From: a virus
IMG/VR virus record: IMGVR_UViG_3300010397_000013
Coordinates: 1 to 56,196 of that record
Length of the DNA: 56,196 nt
Direction: 5' to 3' (one strand)
Shown: one piece after another, positions 9,397-18,517 of the stretch
How positions within the stretch are numbered: position 1 is the first letter of the stretch
Layout of the letters: every line of letters begins with the position of its first letter
The notes under the pieces: generated by a model
Database searches by the model: none
Seen by the model: only the letters and a program-made list of their open reading frames with translations
What the model was told of the DNA's origin: nothing
Position numbers and translations under genes: made by a program

Positions 9397-9688
9397 TGGC
9401 TGCCTCCATCAGTTTTAGGACTTCATCCTTTGGTGATTTCGGTCCAAACAAACCCATGTTGTCACCGTAAACCACCATGATCGCTTGCTTCTTGAAAAAT
9501 GCTTCCGTGAATGGTCCACCCACCACGCTGCTCACCGCCTGCTTACTCATGTTCAGTTCTACAAAACGGTGCGCCAATTCCATCGACTGAAGTTGATTCT
9601 CAAATACCTGATGCAGCGCCAATGGTTCTTGTGGGCGATGACGAGTTATCATTTGGCAATCCATACGCCTTTCCTTTGGGTTTGTCAT
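9389..9688 (-). CDS. Hypothetical protein in virion operon, 99 aa
   Basis: It starts in an ATGA overlap with the upstream gene (9685-9688). The N-terminus is basic and His/Gln rich; the C-terminal half (VVGGPFTEAFFKKQAIMVVY, GDNMGLFGPKSPKDEVLKLM) looks like a small folded domain. I do not recognise a family. Its position between an Ig-like surface protein and the 51-residue basic protein suggests a minor structural or assembly protein. Confidence 0.6.
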   Translation of the reverse strand: MTNPKERRMDCQMITRHRPQEPLALHQVFENQLQSMELAHRFVELNMSKQAVSSVVGGPFTEAFFKKQAIMVVYGDNMGLFGPKSPKDEVLKLMEAANA

Positions 9689-10638
9689 GTAGAAAGTCTG
9701 AAGGTTGGGTTTGGCGCTCCCGGATGGTTGTCGCTGTAATTCAAATCATCCAAAAACATTTCAATTGTTCCGCCTGTGTGATTGATCGTGATTTGCCGTC
9801 CCGCATTCGCTGCCTCCACAAGGGCCTGACTTCCATACGTTCCAGTCGTTCCCGGAAATTCAATGGTTGTTCCACCTGAATGACGGATGTAATAACCCTT
9901 GTTCGCAAAGGCGATATTCAACAACCAGAATGCATTATTTCCGTAGCGCAACGCTCCATTCACATAGCTTACTTTGTATGTTCCCGCTGGAACAGTCCCC
10001 CATGATGAAGCGGCATTACTTGTAATGATGGGTGTGATTGTTCCGTAATCAATTGCACCGTCGATATGAATCGTGAACTGTTTGCGCTGATACGCACCCA
10101 CTGCATCTGTGGCTTGAATAAAGAAACTAAAATCCCCTGGCACCGTTGGTGTGCCCATGATCTGTCCCGGTCTGCCTCCACCAAAACAGCCTAACGTTAA
10201 TCCAGTTGGGAGCAATCCAACAAATGGCGTTATTGGAACACGAAAATCATAAGGCACAACCCCCAAAGTAACACAGCCTATTGGTAAAAATGGGAATCTC
10301 CACGGCACGCCACCAATGGCTCGAACGGTAAAATCGTACGGCACATTTAGTTGTCCGTTTGGAAGTCCATTGGTTAAAAAGCAAATCTTCCCTACCCTGG
10401 CCCTTGAACAAGCCAAGTTGGTTGCCAAATAATTTGCTTCAACTTGAGTTCTTCCAATTACGATATTGGCTGGCACAGTCCATGTGAACGGCAACCCATC
10501 TACGCAAATCACATCGCAAGACACTGTCTGATTGTAAAAAAAGTTTGGTGGACAATTGGGAGGACACGGATCGCAATCCGGTGGACAATTCGGTGGTGGA
10601 GGACAGTTAGGCGGACATCCTGGCGGCAGACAACTCAT
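9685..10638 (-). CDS. Putative virion surface protein with Cys/Pro-rich N-terminus and Ig-like fold, 317 aa
   Basis: The first ~32 residues are built almost only of Cys, Pro and Asn with Gly/Asp (PPGCPPNCPPPPNCPPDCDP), an unusual tandem CPP pattern. A beta-rich domain follows whose phrase LLPTGLTLGCF ... GTPTVPGDFSFFIQATDAVGAY matches the 'putative Ig' type repeat found in bacterial and phage surface proteins. The C-terminus is Gly/Thr/Asn rich. I infer an adhesin-like or decoration protein on the virion surface. It overlaps its upstream neighbour by four bases. Confidence 0.65.
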   Translation of the reverse strand: MSCLPPGCPPNCPPPPNCPPDCDPCPPNCPPNFFYNQTVSCDVICVDGLPFTWTVPANIVIGRTQVEANYLATNLACSRARVGKICFLTNGLPNGQLNVPYDFTVRAIGGVPWRFPFLPIGCVTLGVVPYDFRVPITPFVGLLPTGLTLGCFGGGRPGQIMGTPTVPGDFSFFIQATDAVGAYQRKQFTIHIDGAIDYGTITPIITSNAASSWGTVPAGTYKVSYVNGALRYGNNAFWLLNIAFANKGYYIRHSGGTTIEFPGTTGTYGSQALVEAANAGRQITINHTGGTIEMFLDDLNYSDNHPGAPNPTFRLST

Positions 10639-11105
10639 GGCTCACCTCCAAGCACACATTCCTGTGCTTTTCGTAACGCGCACAACTGCGCATCGGTCTG
10701 AGAAATGTCAGAGCAACAAAATTGTGTGCAAGCCAAGTCTTGACCGCCGATGCCTCCACACTCGCCTAATGGTGGATTGGTGACACGGTAAGTTGCGGTC
10801 GCGCAAAATATGACTAAATCTGGGTCTTCACTTGAATAATTACTCGTAGGATCATCTAGGCAAGGTAGGCACGACTTCAGAACATTAGGACAAACTGGTT
10901 GTGGACTTGGTTCGCCTGTTGGGAGTTGTTGCATTACAGCAAACGCAACATCACTTACTAATGTTAAGGTTGGCTTATTTGGTGCAAAAGAAACATCACT
11001 TTGAATTTTTTGCGTAGCAAAAACAGAAAACGAGACATCGCTAGTAATGCTGGAACTTTTAGGTCCAACAAATGAGACATCACTAGTGGTTGTTTTACTA
11101 GGCAT
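10635..11105 (-). CDS. Hypothetical virion protein with SDVSF repeats, 156 aa
   Basis: The N-terminal ~60 residues contain the pentapeptide SDVSF or a close variant five times (TSDVSF, TSDVSF, QSDVSF, and SDVAF at the end) at spacings of 10-20 residues. The C-terminal half is cysteine rich with about 13 Cys (KSCLPCLDD, CTQFCCSDIS). Cys-rich small proteins recur in this operon, suggesting a shared surface or disulfide-stabilised assembly. No family recognised. Confidence 0.6.
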   Translation of the reverse strand: MPSKTTTSDVSFVGPKSSSITSDVSFSVFATQKIQSDVSFAPNKPTLTLVSDVAFAVMQQLPTGEPSPQPVCPNVLKSCLPCLDDPTSNYSSEDPDLVIFCATATYRVTNPPLGECGGIGGQDLACTQFCCSDISQTDAQLCALRKAQECVLGGEP

Positions 11106-11484
11106 CCAGTCCCTCCCTCAAACTGCCGTCAGCATAAAGTCTGTATCCAAATCTTTTACCACCATGCTCTAACCCCACACCATACCATAAACATTCTGCT
11201 GCGTCGTTCGTCTTGTCGTGCGTGGCGATGCTCTTTTGCATCCTCCGAAACCACACCAGTTTTCCTTGCTCGCCTGTTGAGAATTTAGTGGTCCCATCAA
11301 GCTTAATACGCCCAACCCTCGGCTGAACCAGCAGCTTGGCAAACCCCAAATGCAACACAAACGAATCCAGCAAGTCTTTCTGAGGCACCAAATGGCGCGA
11401 AAGCAGTCCGGAACCATTTTCGCGCATCGATCCAGCAGTTGCCGTCCACGCGGGCAGAAACGGTTGCGGAGTTGTCGGTTCCAT
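11098..11484 (-). CDS. Hypothetical protein in virion operon, 128 aa
   Basis: ATG at 11484 abuts the stop of the upstream gene (11485) and the end overlaps the next gene by 8 bp. The sequence is mixed alpha/beta (KLLVQPRVGRIKLDGTTKFS ... ECLWYGVGLEHGGKRFGYRL). The final residues LYADGSLREGLDA could be a beta hairpin. No motif recognised; a minor structural role is likely from context only. Confidence 0.58.
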   Translation of the reverse strand: MEPTTPQPFLPAWTATAGSMRENGSGLLSRHLVPQKDLLDSFVLHLGFAKLLVQPRVGRIKLDGTTKFSTGEQGKLVWFRRMQKSIATHDKTNDAAECLWYGVGLEHGGKRFGYRLYADGSLREGLDA

Positions 11485-11982
11485 TTACACCTCATCCCAC
11501 TGAACGCTGATAGTTTTCTGGTTTCCGTTGGCCTCTGGAGTCAACAGGCTACTAACGGTCTGAGAACGCCAATAATCAGTGAATCCTGGCGCAATGATAC
11601 TTCCCCCGGCGCCCCCGCCGATATAAAGATTCGTGGACCCTGGCAAGCTGGTTTGAATAGCTCCATAATTCAACAATGCCTGAGATGGCTGAGCATACGT
11701 TCCCTCAGATGGAAATGCCGTAGTGTTTGAATTTAACTGTTCGCCAGCCAGATAAACTCCAGCCGATTTCCATAGCTTGAAGTTGCTCAGACTGGTTGAA
11801 CCACCCATAGCCGTTACCTGCATTCGCACCATCTTTGAAAATGCGTTAGTGCCAATGATAACAGGATGATTGGCGGCGACAATATTGGGTTGATCAACGC
11901 TCCCGTAACTCACATTCGAGATGTTGCTGGTGACTGTTTCTCCAGCACCATTGCTCTCTGAAAATACTACCGTTGCTGCCAT
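11485..11982 (-). CDS. Probable minor structural protein, 165 aa
   Basis: A beta-rich, Ser/Thr/Gly/Asn-rich protein without charged clusters. The stretch IIGTNAFSKMVRMQVTAMGG and the end SVQWDEV have the look of virion coat or tail proteins. It is the second gene of the minus-strand virion operon, 20 bp after the 588-residue protein. I do not recognise the family; the assignment is by composition and location. Confidence 0.6.
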   Translation of the reverse strand: MAATVVFSESNGAGETVTSNISNVSYGSVDQPNIVAANHPVIIGTNAFSKMVRMQVTAMGGSTSLSNFKLWKSAGVYLAGEQLNSNTTAFPSEGTYAQPSQALLNYGAIQTSLPGSTNLYIGGGAGGSIIAPGFTDYWRSQTVSSLLTPEANGNQKTISVQWDEV

Positions 11983-12002
11983 AATTTATCTTTCGTTGAA
12001 TT

Positions 12003-13769
12003 CTAACACACAATTCCTTGATAGGGTTGCTTGCCTTTGTCCAGTGCATAAACAAGGATGCCTCGGACTCGGCACCAACCTTTGATTACGAGCTTGATTT
12101 GAAATTGGTATGCCAAAGTGCTTGGCCGCCCACTTACCTTGATGCAGCTAGGAGTTGGCTTCGGAAGCATCATAGTCGCTTTGAAGCTTTCACAGAATGG
12201 CTGTGTTGGATAAGCGCACGGATCATCGGCATCCTCCGTGCAATCTTTAGCTGTGCATTCCTCCCACTGCATCCATGGCAAAAAACAGGGATACTGATCT
12301 GGACGGTAAAGTACTTGGAAGGAAACGCGGCCTAACATTTTATCGATCCACAATTCCATCGTGTCCAATTCCTTCAATCTGAACACATCACCCCAAGTAA
12401 AGCTTGGTGTTTCAATCACCATCTCAATGCGCCGATCACCCACATCAAATCGTTGATCGCTGGTCAGCTCCCAAACTTCAATCTCGTTTGTCTGCGATGC
12501 CACGACTGCAAAGGCTCTCTGCAATCCACCAAAGTCACCTTCAAACAGTTGTAGCACATTGACACCTTGAAGAAGTCCTTCCCATGCAGGGGGCAACTTT
12601 TCTTCAAGAGTGCTAATCAAATCGAAATCCAGTGGGAGGATAGCTCGGTGCGCTACACCCACAGGGGTAAGAAAAGGGAGTGCTGTTTGCAATAAGCGAT
12701 TGTTGAATTCTATCCCACTGGAATAGCGGAGCAAAGCTCGGTCATTGAATCTCAATATCCGGTTCTCGTTTCGGCTGATAGGGGTGTTACCCCATTGTTG
12801 GAAGTATCGCAGTGAGTACGTGAGGCTGCGAATGCCCGGTTCAAGGGTCTGATAAAACAAGTCCCCATTCACCACTACATCACTTCTGTCGCCAACTGGC
12901 CCATATCGGATCTGTGCCACAGTTTGAAGCGGTTGTAGGTTGGCGAAGTTAGGGTTCGTCCAATCATCCCGCGTCACCGGCACATTGCAGCGATAGATCG
13001 ACTTGGTAGTGCCAATCAATAATCGTCCCTGACCAAGCGTGGTGTCGAGTTCCGCTGTATGTGCCAGCATCCGAATATTTCCTGCACTGGATGGAACTGA
13101 AAGCCCGTCACCGGCCAAGGCCATTGGATTCTCGGTTGTGGCAATGATGCTTTTTCCGGGGCCAGTAATGTCACCAGCGATGTAGAATCGACCGCGAGCA
13201 TACCAGATGCGCCCCATGTAATAGTCCATGGCGGTTGCTGGCGGGATTTGATTTCCGGGATTACCGGGCGCGATGAATCCATTGGATTGAGTCAACGCAA
13301 CATCATTCCAAAACAACGGGTTCGTCACCAAATCCCCGGCTTGAATGACGAGTATCTCTTTGCCGGTTGCGTAGTCTGAACCTTGAGTGAAATGGTAAAG
13401 TGGTTCTGTAGCTGGAAGACTTTTCCCGAACGCTGTGCTTAGATTTGTAAGGGCGTAGGTGTCGAGATCCACCTTCCAAATTTTGCCGCCCACTCCAAGA
13501 ATCAAATATGGATTAGCATCTGAAGATGGCTGATACATCCAACCACCATTGTAAAGCCCACTCCAGCTAGCGCCTTGAATCCTTGGCGTTTGGCCTGTGC
13601 GAGTGTTGATGCCTCCACCTCGCACTGTGCCATTATTGAGCATAGCGAGTTGATTGCGCTTCAATCCATGTGGATTGTTCGGACCAGCGATAGTAGTAGG
13701 ACGACTTGAGTCTATGCCCTGACTCCAATCAAGAGAGCCATCAACCAACCGGATACCATCAGATGCCAT
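12003..13769 (-). CDS. Large beta-rich phage tail/stabilisation-like protein, 588 aa
   Basis: The first gene of the minus-strand virion operon. The opening (SLDWSQGIDSSRPTTIAGPN, NQLAMLNNGTVRGGGINTR) resembles the start of phage stabilisation or tail proteins of podovirus-like genomes, where N-rich 'RNQLA...TVRGG' phrases recur. The body has propeller-like repeats rich in Gly, Asp and aromatic residues, and the C-terminus holds a Cys-rich patch (CTAKDCTEDADDPC). Only 44 bp separate its ATG from the divergent terminase gene. The role is inferred. Confidence 0.65.
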   Translation of the reverse strand: MASDGIRLVDGSLDWSQGIDSSRPTTIAGPNNPHGLKRNQLAMLNNGTVRGGGINTRTGQTPRIQGASWSGLYNGGWMYQPSSDANPYLILGVGGKIWKVDLDTYALTNLSTAFGKSLPATEPLYHFTQGSDYATGKEILVIQAGDLVTNPLFWNDVALTQSNGFIAPGNPGNQIPPATAMDYYMGRIWYARGRFYIAGDITGPGKSIIATTENPMALAGDGLSVPSSAGNIRMLAHTAELDTTLGQGRLLIGTTKSIYRCNVPVTRDDWTNPNFANLQPLQTVAQIRYGPVGDRSDVVVNGDLFYQTLEPGIRSLTYSLRYFQQWGNTPISRNENRILRFNDRALLRYSSGIEFNNRLLQTALPFLTPVGVAHRAILPLDFDLISTLEEKLPPAWEGLLQGVNVLQLFEGDFGGLQRAFAVVASQTNEIEVWELTSDQRFDVGDRRIEMVIETPSFTWGDVFRLKELDTMELWIDKMLGRVSFQVLYRPDQYPCFLPWMQWEECTAKDCTEDADDPCAYPTQPFCESFKATMMLPKPTPSCIKVSGRPSTLAYQFQIKLVIKGWCRVRGILVYALDKGKQPYQGIVC

Positions 13770-13813
13770 TGACTCTGAAAGTAATAGGGTTCACCTTCTG
13801 CGCAACTTAAAAT

Positions 13814-15592
13814 ATGGCAAAGCCACAACCTTCCTTCCTCAAGTACGGCATCAGGTGGAAGCCTACAACTCCAGACTTGGAGATAGAGTTTTACTGCATG
13901 AGGAATTATGTGCAGTGGGATCTTAATCAGTTTGAACACTACAAAAACGCTCAGAAATTGTTATGGCCCACCCACGATCATCACCGCTGGTCTGACTTGA
14001 TTCTAAGCACAATCCTTCAGGAGAGACTTACAATCGTTACTGGCCCAAAGGACACAGGCAAAACAACCGTAGCTTTGGCAAAGTTTGGACTTACTGATTA
14101 CTTCGCAAACCCAAACAACACCTTAATACTCGTTTCATCCACGGAATTAAGGGGGTTGGAGACAAGGGTTTGGGGTGAATTAAAGAAGCTGTTTACGGAA
14201 GCAAAAGAAATTCACCCATGGCTTCCCGGCAAAGTTGTCGATTACATGCATGGATTGTTCACCGATGATCTTGGCGAGAATTGCCAAACCAGAGACATCA
14301 GGAAAGGGATGCTTTGTGTTCCGTGTGTCGGTGGCTCCGGTGAATGGGTAGGTATTGAGAAGTTTTGCGGCATCAAGCAGGAGCGCAGAAGACTGTTAGC
14401 CGATGAGCTTCAATTTATGAAAGCTCCATATTTGAATTCAGTCGAGCACTTGGATAAAGGGGATTTCAAGTTCGTGGGGTGCAATAACCCAATCGGGCAA
14501 GGCGATCCAGCGGACAAGATGTCTGAACCAATTGATGGATGGGGCACTGAGCCACAGACTGAAAAGACTGAAGTTTGGAAAAACAAATGGGGTGGAGTCA
14601 CCATAAACCTTGATGGCCGAGACAGTCCAAACAACGATGAGCCAAAGAACAGATACCCATACCTGATTAACGATGGTGATATTCAGCGCACCCTGAAGCG
14701 GTGCGGGCCAGACTCAAGCGCCTTCTGGACTCAGGTCATTGGTAAAAGGAAAGTCGGGCTACTGGAGCACCGGATTTTAACCTATGCTATGTGCAAGACA
14801 TTCGGTGCGTTTGATGAAGTCATCTGGAAGAATGGCGTTGGGTTCAAGATTTACGCCATTGACGCCAGCTATGGCGGGGACCGTTGCGTTGGTGGATTTG
14901 CTGAAGTCGGTGAAGATGTTAACGGGCAATGGGTCATCGCGTTCAGCACTCCGGTATTGATCCCTATCAAAATGAGCGAACTGGAGAACAAGATCGCTGA
15001 GGATCAAATAGCTGAGTTTGTAAAAGCAGACTGTGATGTGAACGGCATTCCGCCAGAGAACGTTTACTTCGATGCCACCGGCAGGGGATCGTTGGGCACA
15101 AGCTTTGGAAGACTTTGGAGTGCCCAAGTAAACCCTGTTGAATTTGGTGGAACACCAACACCACGGCCCGTTGCTGGAGATTTGTTCATCCTTGATCCAC
15201 AGACCCGCCAGAAGCGGCTAAAGCGTTGTGACGAACACTATTCAAAGCGAGTCACAGAATATTGGTTCAGTGTTCGCTATCTGGTTGAGGCCAGACAGAG
15301 CCGAATGATGCCAAAAGAAGTGGCCGAAGAATTTGGAATGCGTGAGTGGTATATGGTTCGAGGGGACCGACGCGAGGTCGAAACTAAGGAAGAAACCAAG
15401 TTGCGAATGGGTTGTTCCCCTGACTTGGCAGATTGGGCCTGCATCATTGTAGAGGGTGCAAGACGCAAAGGATTCGTGATCAAACATGGCCAAGCAGTCA
15501 CGCTTGGACCCAAAAGCGTTCAGTGGAAAGACGATCTCCGTAAACGCGCCGAAGCCATCCGTAACAGATATGAGTTGAATTACTCAGTCTGA
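13814..15592 (+). CDS. terL: Terminase large subunit (TerL), 592 aa
   Basis: The DNA-packaging motor ATPase and nuclease. Walker A is GPKDTGKT at residues 77-84 and a Walker B-like LLADE lies at 194-198. The C-terminal RNase H-like nuclease is marked by IYAIDASYGGD (Asp350), VYFDATGRG and SPDLADWAC, which carry the expected acidic residues. Length of about 590 fits large terminases. It is the first gene of the plus-strand packaging block and no Shine-Dalgarno is visible before its ATG (CTTAAAATATGG). A small terminase subunit was not identified nearby. Confidence 0.9.
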   Translation: MAKPQPSFLKYGIRWKPTTPDLEIEFYCMRNYVQWDLNQFEHYKNAQKLLWPTHDHHRWSDLILSTILQERLTIVTGPKDTGKTTVALAKFGLTDYFANPNNTLILVSSTELRGLETRVWGELKKLFTEAKEIHPWLPGKVVDYMHGLFTDDLGENCQTRDIRKGMLCVPCVGGSGEWVGIEKFCGIKQERRRLLADELQFMKAPYLNSVEHLDKGDFKFVGCNNPIGQGDPADKMSEPIDGWGTEPQTEKTEVWKNKWGGVTINLDGRDSPNNDEPKNRYPYLINDGDIQRTLKRCGPDSSAFWTQVIGKRKVGLLEHRILTYAMCKTFGAFDEVIWKNGVGFKIYAIDASYGGDRCVGGFAEVGEDVNGQWVIAFSTPVLIPIKMSELENKIAEDQIAEFVKADCDVNGIPPENVYFDATGRGSLGTSFGRLWSAQVNPVEFGGTPTPRPVAGDLFILDPQTRQKRLKRCDEHYSKRVTEYWFSVRYLVEARQSRMMPKEVAEEFGMREWYMVRGDRREVETKEETKLRMGCSPDLADWACIIVEGARRKGFVIKHGQAVTLGPKSVQWKDDLRKRAEAIRNRYELNYSV

Positions 15593-15609
15593 AATGGCAT
15601 CCATTGGCC

Positions 15610-16326
15610 ATGGCAATGCTTAAGAACCGGCAGATGCAAGTCCCAAACGGGATGAGATTCACTCAGCCTGAAACCAAATGGCACTCTACGCCATGGTCCT
15701 CATTCGATACCATCGTCAATGCCGTGATTGCACATCGCCTTGGGAATCCTGCTTTGGCTCGAAAGCACAAATGGGCCACTGACTACGAGAGCGTTGCCAA
15801 TGAAGTTGATAGGTTTAACGCCGCCATCTGTGAGTCCAAGGGTTGGACCGAATTTATTATTCCTGCACCTACGGAGTCTCCACCCCCAAAATTCAAAGCC
15901 CTGTCACCTTTCGCGGGAAAGCAACTAAGTGCTGCGGCGGATAAGGTTAAAAAGGTGTGGCAGGGCGTTCGTAGTTTGAATGACTGGATGGATTCAAAAG
16001 CGCCGGCAGTTGGAGGGATTTTATCCCAAAAAAGGGCTGAAATTTGCATCAAGTGTCCAGTCAACGGCCAAGGAGGACTTGAAGAATGGTTTACCAAACC
16101 CGCTAGTGAAATCATAAAACGGCAGTTTGAGCGAGCATCAGATCGCAACTTGAAAACTACCGTGGACGAGAAGCTCGGAGTTTGTCAGGCGTGCCTTTGT
16201 CCGCTCAAGTTGCTCGTCCATGTTCCTCTGGAATTCAAACTTGCGCACATGGGTCTGGAAACCCGAAAAGCTCTGGACTCACGCTGCTGGATTTTGGCGG
16301 AAGAAAAAGAGCGTAACTCTGCGTAG
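15610..16326 (+). CDS. Conserved phage protein with cysteine motifs, 238 aa
   Basis: The N-terminal part (NRQMQVPNGMRFTQPETKWH, FDTIVNAVIAHRLGNP) is a pattern I recall from uncharacterised phage proteins encoded beside terminase genes. The C-terminal part holds CIKCPVN and CQACLCPLK, likely a zinc site. ATG codons at 15610 and 15616 and a TTG at 15604 are all possible starts; I chose 15610. It may serve in packaging or head assembly, but this is only suggested by position. Confidence 0.65.
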   Translation: MAMLKNRQMQVPNGMRFTQPETKWHSTPWSSFDTIVNAVIAHRLGNPALARKHKWATDYESVANEVDRFNAAICESKGWTEFIIPAPTESPPPKFKALSPFAGKQLSAAADKVKKVWQGVRSLNDWMDSKAPAVGGILSQKRAEICIKCPVNGQGGLEEWFTKPASEIIKRQFERASDRNLKTTVDEKLGVCQACLCPLKLLVHVPLEFKLAHMGLETRKALDSRCWILAEEKERNSA

Positions 16327-16342
16327 TGCTCCACGTGGAACA
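16327..16342. promoter_or_regulatory. parS-like palindrome
   Basis: TGCTCCACGTGGAACA is one substitution away from a perfect 16-bp palindrome, TGTTCCACGTGGAACA, that closely resembles the bacterial chromosomal parS (ParB-binding) consensus. It lies in the 30-bp gap between two plus-strand genes. No ParA or ParB gene is recognised in the window, so any ParB would come from the host. It could instead be an mRNA hairpin. Confidence 0.45.
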
Positions 16343-16356
16343 ATCGAAGGACTATC

Positions 16357-16623
16357 ATGGAAAATAAATTCTGCAAAGACTGCCGCCATCTGGTAAACCG
16401 CACGCCAGGACTTGGGTTCAACGATCCGAGGGGCGATTTCCGTTGCGCCAAAAGCCCACTGCTTCCGGTGTCTTCCCTTATCCTTGATCCTGTGAGTGGC
16501 GCAGAGCCTTACCAACTCGCTTCACTGATGCGCTTCGACGAGAAGCTTTGCGGACTGGAAGCACGATGGTTCGAGCCATCAAATGAACAGAACCGCCCCG
16601 GATTTGGAACGTGGGGCAATTAA
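16357..16623 (+). CDS. Small Cys-rich phage protein, 88 aa
   Basis: The N-terminal KFCKDCRHLV, a later FRCAKSP and a C-terminal LCGLEARWFEP place four cysteines in a small zinc-binding-like pattern. I recall similar short 'CKDCRHF ... CG.EGRWFEP' proteins among phage genomes, without a known function. It sits between the TerL-linked protein and the glycosyltransferase cassette. Confidence 0.68.
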   Translation: MENKFCKDCRHLVNRTPGLGFNDPRGDFRCAKSPLLPVSSLILDPVSGAEPYQLASLMRFDEKLCGLEARWFEPSNEQNRPGFGTWGN

Positions 16624-16641
16624 GTTTTCCACGAATGTTAG

Positions 16642-17265
16642 ATGCGTATAGCCATAGTGTATATCCACCCAACGGTTTCGGATCATATTTATGTGCCAAT
16701 GGCAAAACGATTCGTAAACACCTATATCAAGAATCCTCCCGGTGAATCAGATCATACTGTCCACGTTGCCATCAATGGTAGTATTGAAATTGGAAAATGG
16801 TGCCAGAAATTATTCGATCCTTTGCCATGCCAATTTTTCCAGCATAATAATGCCGGGAAAGACATTGGTGCCTACCAAGCTGCCGCTGATGCCATTGAGT
16901 GTGATTTGATGATTTGCATGGGATCTCCTATCTATTTTCACAAGGCCGGATGGCTCGATCAAATTGTCCGTGCATATGAGTCGTATGGTCCTACCGTTTA
17001 TGGGGCTTGGGGGTTTCAAGTTCCCAGGCAGCATCTTCGCACCACGGCATTCTGGCTTCCGCCAGAACTTCTAAATTCCTATCCAAAACGAGTCGCCAAC
17101 CATGACCGCTACAACTTCGAGCATGGCGAAAACTCTATCGCTCTATGGGCCAAGTCTAACGGGTTTGATCCGCTTATGGTGACGTGGGCTGGAGTTTATG
17201 AAATTCAAAATTGGCAGAACATATCACGAGAAGAATCGCTGTTCATTGACCAACATTGCCCATGA
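16642..17265 (+). CDS. RgpF-like glycan-synthesis / glycosyltransferase protein, 207 aa
   Basis: Begins with a beta strand MRIAIVYIHP. The phrase HNNAGKDIGAYQAAADAI matches the 'N.G.DIGAY' signature of the rhamnan synthesis F (RgpF) family of glycosyltransferase-related proteins. Near the C-terminus, GENSIALWAKSNGFDPLMVT could contribute to acceptor or donor binding. Residues needed for catalysis cannot be verified from sequence alone. It is the first of four genes joined by ATGA overlaps, all probably acting on sugars. Confidence 0.65.
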   Translation: MRIAIVYIHPTVSDHIYVPMAKRFVNTYIKNPPGESDHTVHVAINGSIEIGKWCQKLFDPLPCQFFQHNNAGKDIGAYQAAADAIECDLMICMGSPIYFHKAGWLDQIVRAYESYGPTVYGAWGFQVPRQHLRTTAFWLPPELLNSYPKRVANHDRYNFEHGENSIALWAKSNGFDPLMVTWAGVYEIQNWQNISREESLFIDQHCP

Positions 17266-17921
17266 AGCAAGTCGCCGTTTACTATCACAGCCTTCTTTCC
17301 AGCAAAGAACGCCACATAGATACCGATTACGCCATAAGTCTGATTGAAGTTCAAATGATTGCGATGAAAAAAAGCGGGTTGGCGGATTCTGCTACATCGA
17401 TCTATATCGGAGTAAATGGAAGCGATACCGATGCGATGGCCATTGCATGTTTATGTCCCACTAAGGCCACAATCATTTGCCATGGTCAGGGCGCTACTAC
17501 TGAGATACCAACTCTGAACGTACTCCGAAGCTGGGCAATCGACCACCCCGGTTGGTATGTGCTCTACCATCATTCCAAAGGCATTAGCACTCCAAATCAA
17601 GCTGACGGATGGAGGCGGCGCATGGAACATTACAACGTATGGCAATGGCGTAAGTGCATTGCTGCGCTCGACAAAGGTTCTGATGCTTGTGGTTGTCACT
17701 GGCTCACCCCGGAACAACATCCTGGCACTATTCTTACGCCCATGTTTGGCGGAAATTATTGGTGGTGTACCAGTGAATACGCCGCAACTTTACCCCCTCT
17801 GCCGGAACCCATTTGGGCAAACCGATATGAAGCGGAATCGTGGATCGGGCGAGGACCAAAACGCCCAAAGATAACAGATTTTTATCCCGGCTGGCCAACA
17901 CTTGAAGATTTAAAACTATGA
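17262..17921 (+). CDS. Putative glycosyltransferase, 219 aa
   Basis: Starts at ATG 17262 in an ATGA overlap with the previous gene. The protein contains YVLYHHSKGIST, the spaced tryptophans of WRRRMEHYNVWQWRKC, and MFGGNYWWCTSEYAATLPPL, followed by NRYEAESWIG. This combination resembles the 'YHSKG ... GNFWW ... LP ... E.WI' pattern I recall from glycosyltransferase-like proteins of phages and environmental bacteria. The donor and acceptor are unknown. Confidence 0.62.
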   Translation: MKQVAVYYHSLLSSKERHIDTDYAISLIEVQMIAMKKSGLADSATSIYIGVNGSDTDAMAIACLCPTKATIICHGQGATTEIPTLNVLRSWAIDHPGWYVLYHHSKGISTPNQADGWRRRMEHYNVWQWRKCIAALDKGSDACGCHWLTPEQHPGTILTPMFGGNYWWCTSEYAATLPPLPEPIWANRYEAESWIGRGPKRPKITDFYPGWPTLEDLKL

Positions 17922-18517
17922 AAGATAAACAGTTGATGACTCTGGACGAACTTGCTCACATTGAGACGGATTACAAGCTTTGGACTGACAAGCGTTCAGG
18001 GGACGGTATGGGATACCTTCCTGTTTATGAACGATATTTTGAGAAGTTGCGCCAGCAGCCGATTCATCTGGTTGAAATCGGAGTCAACATGGGGGCTTCC
18101 ATTCTTCTCTGGCTTGACTACTTCCCAAATGCGCGAATCACCGGCGTTGACATCGAAAAGAGAGAAAATCCGACGCACGAACGTTACACCTTCCTGCAAG
18201 GCGATCAGATGGACAAAAATTTCTGGCGCACATTCATCGAGAACCAGCCGAAGATCGATATTTTGATCGATGATGGAGGGCACCGCAACGACCAGATTGA
18301 AACTACTTATTGGTGCCTCTGGCAGCACCTTAAACCCGGGGGGCTTTATTGCATCGAAGACCTTGGCGCGGCTTACGTTCCTGACTGCAATCGTCCTGGA
18401 TTCGGAAACACCATTGACTTCGTGAAGCTGCTCTGTGATCGAATCAACATGAGCCGAGGTAATATGGAATCGCTTCACTTCTACCGGGAGCTTTGCATCA
18501 TCACAAAACGCCCATGA
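17918..18517 (+). CDS. SAM-dependent O-methyltransferase-like protein, 199 aa
   Basis: The Rossmann-fold methyltransferase signature is clear: VEIGVNMGASILLW (motif I region), ITGVDIEKRE (acidic residue that holds the ribose), and IDILIDDGGHRNDQIETTYW followed by LKPGGLYCIEDLG. The pattern matches sugar/macrolide O-methyltransferases of the macrocin/demethylmacrocin type, where a DDG(S/G)H motif coordinates metal. Coupled by ATGA overlap to glycosyltransferases on both sides, it probably methylates a sugar made or transferred by them. Confidence 0.78.
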   Translation: MKDKQLMTLDELAHIETDYKLWTDKRSGDGMGYLPVYERYFEKLRQQPIHLVEIGVNMGASILLWLDYFPNARITGVDIEKRENPTHERYTFLQGDQMDKNFWRTFIENQPKIDILIDDGGHRNDQIETTYWCLWQHLKPGGLYCIEDLGAAYVPDCNRPGFGNTIDFVKLLCDRINMSRGNMESLHFYRELCIITKRP

